Positions 57,172-64,000 of a DNA stretch of 64,000 nt are shown one piece after another. The stretch's first letter is position 1. Every line of letters begins with the position of its first letter. The notes beneath the pieces were generated by a model, which worked only from the letters and a program-made list of their open reading frames with translations, made no database searches and was not told where the DNA came from. The stretch lies in assembly GCA_037102815.1 (NCBI GenBank), contig BTPP01000004.1, positions 434,001-498,000 of the forward strand, written 5' to 3'. This DNA is from Neurospora intermedia (lineage: Eukaryota; Ascomycota; Sordariomycetes; Sordariales; Sordariaceae). The position numbers and the translations under genes are program-made.

Positions 57172-59199
57172 TAGTGTAGTGTAGTGACAGCGGCCTGGGT
57201 GATTAGGGGCCCTCAGAATCCCTGTTTAAACTCCACTTTTCTTGAGCCGAAGGTACTGCACGTACATGGATCACGTGAAGCTGGTAATTACTGTAATTAC
57301 GAAACATATGACTTACATATAATAAAACATTCACACGCTATAACGGGGACAGCACGGTTAATACGGGTGCTGGTCGTATAGTTTGATTAAGGTTTTATAA
57401 AGGAGGGAAAAGTCTATTTGAAATGCGGATTTACCGGCGCAGAGGTTTTTATTGGAGTTACGTACTCTATACTATTATAGTTAATAATAGTTCTAGTTTA
57501 AAGATTAGAGTCTATAATCCGGGCGCTAGCCCTATAATATTACCCCCCTCTTTCCCCCTCCCTACCCTTCTCTTGCCTACTATTATAGTCGGTTTCCTAC
57601 GCGTTTACAATTTCCGTTTTAATTGTAAGTTTATTTCCTATACTATTAATTAACGTAATTGTACCTTCTATTTGGTATTATAATTATAGTATTAGATATT
57701 AAAGAGTAGTAAATAGTAATAAATAGTAGGTAGTAGTTTAAATATATATATTTAATTTAAGTGTTCGCGCTTATTTAGATTTATATATATAATCCCCCTC
57801 CCCTTCGTTTTTTAAATTTCTCCCTCTTTTTTTCTTTTTTCTAGTGGCGGTTTAATCCTTTAAGGTAAATAATATTATCCCTTTTTTTATCCGATATTTA
57901 TTTATTACTTTTAACCCCCCTAATATTTTTAAATATTCTATTATATATTATTTCTCCCTACTTTAATTTTTAGCCCCCTAATATCCGTTGCTCCTCCTAA
58001 TTCTTTACCCGCCGGCCCTCCCTTTATTCGCTTTAGTATTTTATTCGTTAGCCCCCCTTCCTAGTACCTTTCGCCCGCCGGCCCCCCTTCTTAATATATT
58101 TTATTTACCGGCTTTTCCTCCTAACGTTCGTCTCTTTTAACGCTCCTTCTTTAAACCCTTATATACTTTTCCCCTTCTATTACTACTCCCGCCCCCCGCC
58201 GTCCTACTACTATTATTCCCTCTAATTTGAAGGCTATTAAAAAATATTAGCGAAATATAAATTTTTTTTTTTTTTTTATATTCTGCTCTCTTCGAATTTC
58301 TACCCCGCTACTATTTTATTACTAACCCCTTTATTATAGTCGGATTATAAGGAGTTAGCTATCTTCTATATTATTTGTATTAATATAGAGTAGGCGTATT
58401 TTATAGTACTTAGTTGCATTATATATATAAATTATTATAATAATAGTAAGTAGTACGATTAGATATTGCCTTTAACCCTATACGCGCTTATTGTTTAGGA
58501 GGCGGCGGCGGGCCGTACGGCTAAAGTAATAGTAAGAAATAATTTAAATTGTTATATAAATATTTAAAAGAATATTATTAAATTATATAAAAAGGCTTTT
58601 ATTAATTGGTATATTATTTTTACCCCTTTTTTTCTATCTTTATTCCCTTTCCAAAATATTAGTATTAAATTTTTCTTTTTTTTTTAATTGTAAGTACCTT
58701 TATTATATAGAAGCGGCGTCCCCCCTACCCCCCTCCCCCCCGTCGGTAGCGACCTCCCCTTATAAATTATAGGCGTTATAGGCGAGTATAATAGTTCTAT
58801 AAGCGAGAATAAATATATTAAAAGCTAATAATAATTATAAATGGAAGAATTAAAAGAAGTAGTAAAATTTAATACTAATATTATTCTTTTCCTTCTCCTT
58901 TATAATTAACGCTATTACTTTTCGTATTTTATAATAAAATATTTTATTAAACTATTATTAGTAATAGTTAGGTTATATTTAGCTTTGAAATAGTTTAATA
59001 TTATAATATTAATTATTATTTATAAAGGTTCCTAAATTTATTTTACCTATCCTACCTACTTTACTAACGTTTTTCTACGCCCTTTTTTCGTTTAATAGTA
59101 TAGGATCTCCTTTATAAAGTACTTTTTCTCGCTATTAATTATAATAGTTGGGGGTTAGGGATTAGTAACGATCTATTTTAATAGGGGATTATTTTAAGT

Positions 59200-61455
59200 A
59201 TATTAGAGGAAATTTATATAAAATTTATTAAAGACCTTTATAGTAAAGTTAGTAAATTCTACTATATATAGGCTAAGAATTTTTAAGATTGTATATTTAG
59301 CGTATATTTAATTTAACTTTTTTTTTAGAACGTTCGGTTCGGAAGTTTTTAAAGTTTAGCCAAACTTTGTCCCCCTTTTTGAATACTTTGGCCGGTTGTC
59401 TCTTACAATTTGTAAAGTATTTTTAATCCTATACCGAGATAGTTATTATTATTTAGTAAAGATTTGTAATTTACTATAGTTATATAATAAAGCTTTCAAT
59501 TCTTTTTTAGGTGTTTATAGGTTTAATTTTTATAGGTTGGGTAGTAATTACTATAGGGGACTACGGGTAATAGTTATAAGTAATAAAGAATAGAGATATT
59601 CTAATTACGGCGCTTATTCTACTATTAATTACTAATTATACGGCGGGGTACTAACGATCCTAGTTATTCTATATATAATTTATAAAAATTCTTAAGAATA
59701 TTTATACTTCTTAATTTATATATTTTAGCCCGCCGTCGGTCTAGGGGTAAAATATTATATTTAATTATTATTTTACCCCAAGGAGATTATAGAAGTATTT
59801 CTTAAAGTTATTAGTCCAATTGGAACTTTTATTATTAATAATAGATCGGGGCTAATTATAGTAGTATACAAAGTATTATAGAAATATTTTAGCGACCGCT
59901 CCTACTTCTATAGTAAGTATAGGTTTTAAAATTACTATTTTATTAAACTGGTCTTTAATAATTAGGAGGTTTATATAGCCTTTTAAGGGTAGTAGATTAA
60001 TAATAAAATTTATTTAAATATTTTTGAAGAATTGGTTTAAAATTGGTAACGGTTTAAGTAGCCCTCTCTTTTAATTTTTCTAATATTTTACCCTTCTATA
60101 AGTATTATAATTAATTATAAACCGACGAATATAAATACCTATTAGCGGTTAATAGAAGTTTTTATTAATGGTATAAATTATACTTTCTTTTTTTAGGTGA
60201 CCGAGTATAATTGAGTTGTATATTCCTTAAATAAAGCGTATACGTAGGATATTTCTCTTTAAATCCTCTAGCGATATATAGAGGGCGGTTACTTCGGTAA
60301 TAGTTAGGGTATTAGGGATTTAGATACGGTTTCTATAATATAATTTTCTTAAATTATTAATTAAATATTCGTTTAATTATACTTTTAAATTTTAAGCTAT
60401 AGTAAATAGACTTCGGTCGTTATTAATAATAGTTTAAAAGACGTTCTAATAAATTATATTTTATTAGGCTACTTTTTTATAGAACTATTATAAATCCGGA
60501 TTTTCAAATACCTTTACACCTTCCTTTATAATTATAGAGGAGGCTATTATACGAATATAGTTCTTAAGAGCCTTTTAAGGAATTAGTTATATTTCTTTTA
60601 CTTCCGTATTTCCTTTGTTAGGTTTATCCTAATTCTATTGAAATAGAATATTAGGTATTATAGTAAATTTACTTAAGCAATACTAAATTTCGAAATTGAA
60701 TTTTGAGAGTAGTTTAACCTAATATATTTAGTATTTAAATAGTTTTTACTTCTCTATAAAGTATTTGAAATTCCGATAGTCGGTTATAATAACGAACTTC
60801 TTATAATTTTTAAATTCCATTAACTATTCCTTTAAATATTGGATAATTACTAGTATCTCCTTATTATAGATAGGGTAATTACGTTCGGCCAGTATAAATT
60901 TTTGGGAATAATATACTATTACAGTCTTTTTACTATCTTTCTCCTAAATAAGGATATTATTTAGCCTATAGCTACTATAGTCCGTTTTTAAAAATATAGG
61001 TAAATTAGGATTTTATTACGTAAGAATAGGGGCTTTAGTAAATAACTTCTTTAATTTTCGAAATATAGTATTATATTTAATAGTTTATTTAAAGGGGACC
61101 CTCTTCCTTATAAGTATTATTAACGGTCCTACTATTATAGAGAAGTTTTTAATAAATATACGGTAATAATTCGTAAAGTTTAGAAAGTTCTTTATTCCCT
61201 TTTAAGACGTTGGGGCTTTTTAATTTATAATTACTTTAATCTTCTTAGGGTCCGCCTAAATATTTATACCTACGACGATTATAAAGCCGAGGTATTTTAT
61301 ATTCTTAATAGCGAATTTATACTTTTTAGGGTTTAAATAGAATTTAATTATTATTAACCGTTTTATTACTTTACAGACTTTCTCTAAATAGTTTTTTTTC
61401 AATCCGGACGAGAAGATTAATATATTAATACCGTTGAGAGGGTATTTAAACGTAG
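59200..61455 (-). mobile_element. Ty3/gypsy pol relic (element C)
   Basis: Minus-strand frames keep pol signatures with stops. Just inside 61,455 is the end of the RT catalytic region (I-N-I-L-I-F-S, a RIP-like form of Y-x-D-D-I-L-I-F-S). Next come N-P-K-K-Y-K-F...YLGFIV and the thumb/RNase H region to about 60,850 (NFLNFTNYYRIFIKNFS; LAERNYPIYNKEILAI). The integrase C-terminus lies at about 59,400-59,330 (KKGDKVWLNFKNFRTER). The order is RT-RNaseH-integrase. At 61,456 the RT is cut by the LTR of element D, so its 5' part must lie beyond D. Confidence 0.82.
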
Positions 61456-61692
61456 TGACAATAATATGTGTCTGATTGAATATGTGTAAGAAGATACTCC
61501 AGGAAGAATCCAGAGCAGGAAACTTACGTACGGTCGATTGACCTTAAGGCACGCAAGCCTTATCTAATCTACAGACCCACATACGTAGGTGGGCTCCCGC
61601 AGGAGCGGTTCAATTGAACCTAACCGAGCGGCTAGGTTATTTAATTAGGTAATTTGACGTATAATAATACTAACAATACTATTCCAATATCA
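61456..61692 (-). repeat. 3' LTR of element D
   Basis: 237 bp, on the minus strand TGATATTGGAATAG...TATTATTGTCA. It is much less RIP-mutated than its surroundings and keeps CA, TG and CG dinucleotides. A purine-rich AGCCGGGACT precedes it on the minus strand, resembling the polypurine tract of element B. Its outer end interrupts the RT of element C. The matching target duplication lies beyond the window. Confidence 0.7.
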
Positions 61693-64000
61693 AGTCCCGG
61701 CTACTAAAAGAAATACTACTATCTTTAGTAGTCTAATTAATATATATATATAGGAATATTTTTACTTCTTCCTAGGTCTTAAGTTTCGGCTATAACGTAC
61801 CGCCGGTTCTTTACGCTTTTTTAATTCTCTTAGCTTATTTTACTCAAAGTAGACCTTCCTTCCCTTTCGTATAAATAGTTTAATTTTACTCTTCTACAAT
61901 CCTCCTAAACGTTCCTAATATTTAGCAATCAATTTTTAAGTATTACCTATTTCTCTTTCCGGTAGATACTTATTATAATTATAACTATAATTAATCTATT
62001 TTACTAAATACTTCCATCCTCTATTTTTCTTATCCTCTACGTAATTTAAAATTACGTCTATCTTATATTCTCCTTCTTCGTCGTCAATATTGCATTAACT
62101 ATCCTCGACGGGTCCTAGGGGAGGCTAAAATCTATTAAAAGGATTGTTACTTTTTAGGCTTACTTTAAAATAGGTAATTAAAATAATTAAATAAATACCG
62201 GCTATTTCGGGAGGAAGATCGAATTAGTATACTAATTTACTAATATACCTTAGTATTATAAAGGGGCCGGCGCATTATTGTAAAAATTTGTACGAAGGAC
62301 GTCCAGGAAAATAATATCCCTTATATAGTTTAAGAAATACCTTATCCCTAATAGCGAAAGATGCTTACTAATATTATTTATTATATTACTTCTTTACTTT
62401 TACTATTATAAATACTATAGTTAGTTGGACATCTTCTCTCAATCCGTCTCTCAACGTTTAATATTACTAGAGGGTACTAGGAATATTCTTCTTTACTATT
62501 ACGTCCAACGGACTAAATAATTTAAAACTATATAATTATTCGTATAGGGATAATTTAATAGGCTCTAAATATATACTATTTATATTCTATTAGAGGCTAG
62601 GTAATACTTCTACCCAATTAAATTCTGGAGCTATATAATAGTAAAAGTAAATAGCTATCTCTATATTTTAATTTCGGCGTTCTACTATACCGTTACTTTA
62701 AAAGTAGTATACTATAATTATTAAGAATTTAGTACCTATTATAACTTATATACCTTTCTATATCCTTAACGTAAATTTACAATTACAATTAGAAATAATA
62801 CCCTAGGGAAAGCCCTAATTACTCAAAATCAAGTCTCTAACTAATACTCTACCCTAATCTTCGGTTATATATATATAATATCCCGGAATAAAGCGGCATC
62901 TTTTGAATATATAGTATAATACCGGTATAAAGGTATCGAAGAAGTCGAATCCAGCGAGGTACTATAGTATCCTAAATACTAATACTTTAGGTAGATCGGT
63001 AATAAAATCCAATACTATAATTCTTATAAGTAGGGTATATTCGGGATTTACTAACTAACAATCCCCTACTATAGCTTCCCTATCGGTATAGTTAAATTAA
63101 TATACTAGGTAGTATTAGACATAATCTTTAATAATTTACGTCTTCTATATTATAATATATTCCTTAAGGTCGTATATTATTCTATCCCTCCCAAAATAAT
63201 ACTTTTCGTCGTATACTACGCTTAATATAATTATAACTATACCTTTTAGAACGTAGAGCCGCCTTATTTTATCTACTAGGTTAATATTATATAGTAAACC
63301 ATTTATAATTTCAAATAGGTACCCGGAGTAAAAAATAATACTATCGACCTCGGTAGTACTAAAGTAACTTCGGAACTCGCCTATAATCGGCCTAAATTTA
63401 GTATCTAATTTATAAGCATCCTCGAATCCCTTCCTAATTTTACTATCTATTTATACTTCGGCTCTTATAAAATAAATATAATTCGTAAATTATATTTAAT
63501 TTAGGACCAATACTTCGTCTAACCTTCCTTTCTTATCCCCCTTAATTAATAGTTAATTAAATACGTCCAATACAAAGTTTAATTTGCCCGCGATATAATA
63601 AATTTATAAATTATATTAGGATAAATATATTAATATATTAATTAACCGTTAATTACTTCGGTCCGTAGACGAAGTATCGAGAATAGTCTATTCGCAAATA
63701 CCTTTAATAGTTATATAATCGGTTAGTATAATAATAGGGTAATTATACGAATAAATAAGGGTACGTAGCCGCTTAACTACCTAAACCAAGCAGGCCACTT
63801 CTATCTCGGAAGGGTTGTAGCGCATTTTAGCCTTACTAAGAGCTTTACTAAGGAATATAATTAGTATAATTTAATTTACTAGAATTATAATTCCCAATAT
63901 CTAATTATAACTATCCCTCAAGTAGTATAGTATTATACTATATCCCCTTTCTAGAGAGCCGTCGATTTGTAAGAAGGCCTATTTATTAGGGTTTAAATAA
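61693..64000 (-). mobile_element. Ty3/gypsy relic (element D), RNase H to 3' end
   Basis: The minus-strand frame at about 63,860-63,550 keeps the gypsy RNase H end (K-L-L-V-R-L-K; E-V-A-C-L-V-W-type segment; I-A-G-K-L-N-F-V-L-D-V at the H-x-P-G-x-x-N-x-x-x-D-x-L-S-R position). At about 62,320-62,130 it keeps the integrase C-terminus (GDIIFLDVLRTNFYNNAPAPL; a later L-P-x-E-I-A-G-I pattern). Stops throughout. The element runs off the right edge of the window; it is inserted in element C. Confidence 0.75.

Larger units (their letters stand above)
57385..64000. repeat. RIP-mutated AT-rich retrotransposon block (right)
   Basis: Composition changes within 57,180-57,385 to the same TA-rich, CA/TG-poor state as the left block. 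It holds nested Ty3/gypsy relics C and D. The first 1.8 kb (57,385-59,200) carry C-rich runs (CCCCCTCCC) but no domain I recognise; they may be the 3' end of C or another relic. Confidence 0.92.

Noticed and set aside
61456-61692. Solo LTR of a copia-type element
   Set aside because: The TGATATTGGAATA start first suggested copia, but the flanks show no direct repeat, a polypurine tract lies on one side and gypsy integrase precedes it. It fits better as the 3' LTR of element D.
1-64000. tRNA, 5S rRNA or CRISPR arrays
   Set aside because: I looked for GGTTCGA-type B boxes and regular spaced repeats and saw none convincing; the tandem repeats present are microsatellites.

Overview
This is a filamentous ascomycete chromosome segment, most likely Neurospora or a close relative. 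The evidence is short spliced introns (about 50-150 nt, GTAAGT/GTATGT donors, CTAAC-type branch points), serine/glutamine/acidic low-complexity proteins, and above all two terminal blocks that look destroyed by repeat-induced point mutation (RIP). Those blocks are extremely AT-rich, nearly devoid of CA/TG dinucleotides, full of stops, and made of nested LTR retrotransposons.

Left block (1-12,880): nested relics, all coding on the minus strand where orientation can be read. They are a Gag fragment plus 5' LTR (element X), a 5'-truncated copy A (LTR 3510-3769 plus internal 1261-3509), a full-length Ty3/gypsy element B (4911-12110, two LTRs, TAGAA target duplication) and a possible Ty1/copia Gag relic into which B landed.

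Gene island (about 12,880-57,200): normal base composition. Its left third (13.2-26.1 kb) holds eight unrecognised genes, all on the minus strand, encoding small, charged, low-complexity, probably nuclear proteins. At least two (15.5-16.9 and 17.3-18.2 kb) are paralogues and a third shares a loose motif. The right part has four well-supported conserved genes, all on the plus strand and widely spaced: a GT15 (KRE2/KTR-type) alpha-mannosyltransferase (five exons), a single-repeat Myb/SANT-like protein, a dihydroxy-acid dehydratase without an obvious mitochondrial presequence (four exons), and a Gln/Pro-rich two-repeat Myb-like factor (four exons, probably plus a distant first exon). Long gene-poor stretches lie upstream of the two Myb genes and look like extended leader/regulatory DNA. 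Two copies of a 240-280 bp Tc1/mariner-type MITE lie at 41.0 and 56.9 kb; the second sits beside the right heterochromatin boundary.

Right block (about 57,385-64,000): another AT-rich RIP block. Gypsy element C (reverse transcriptase end, RNase H, integrase, minus strand) is interrupted in its RT by gypsy element D, whose 3' LTR is 61456-61692 and whose body runs off the window.

The conserved genes do not form one pathway. The unusual part is the heterochromatin-flanked array of co-oriented orphan genes. No tRNA, rRNA or CRISPR was recognised.
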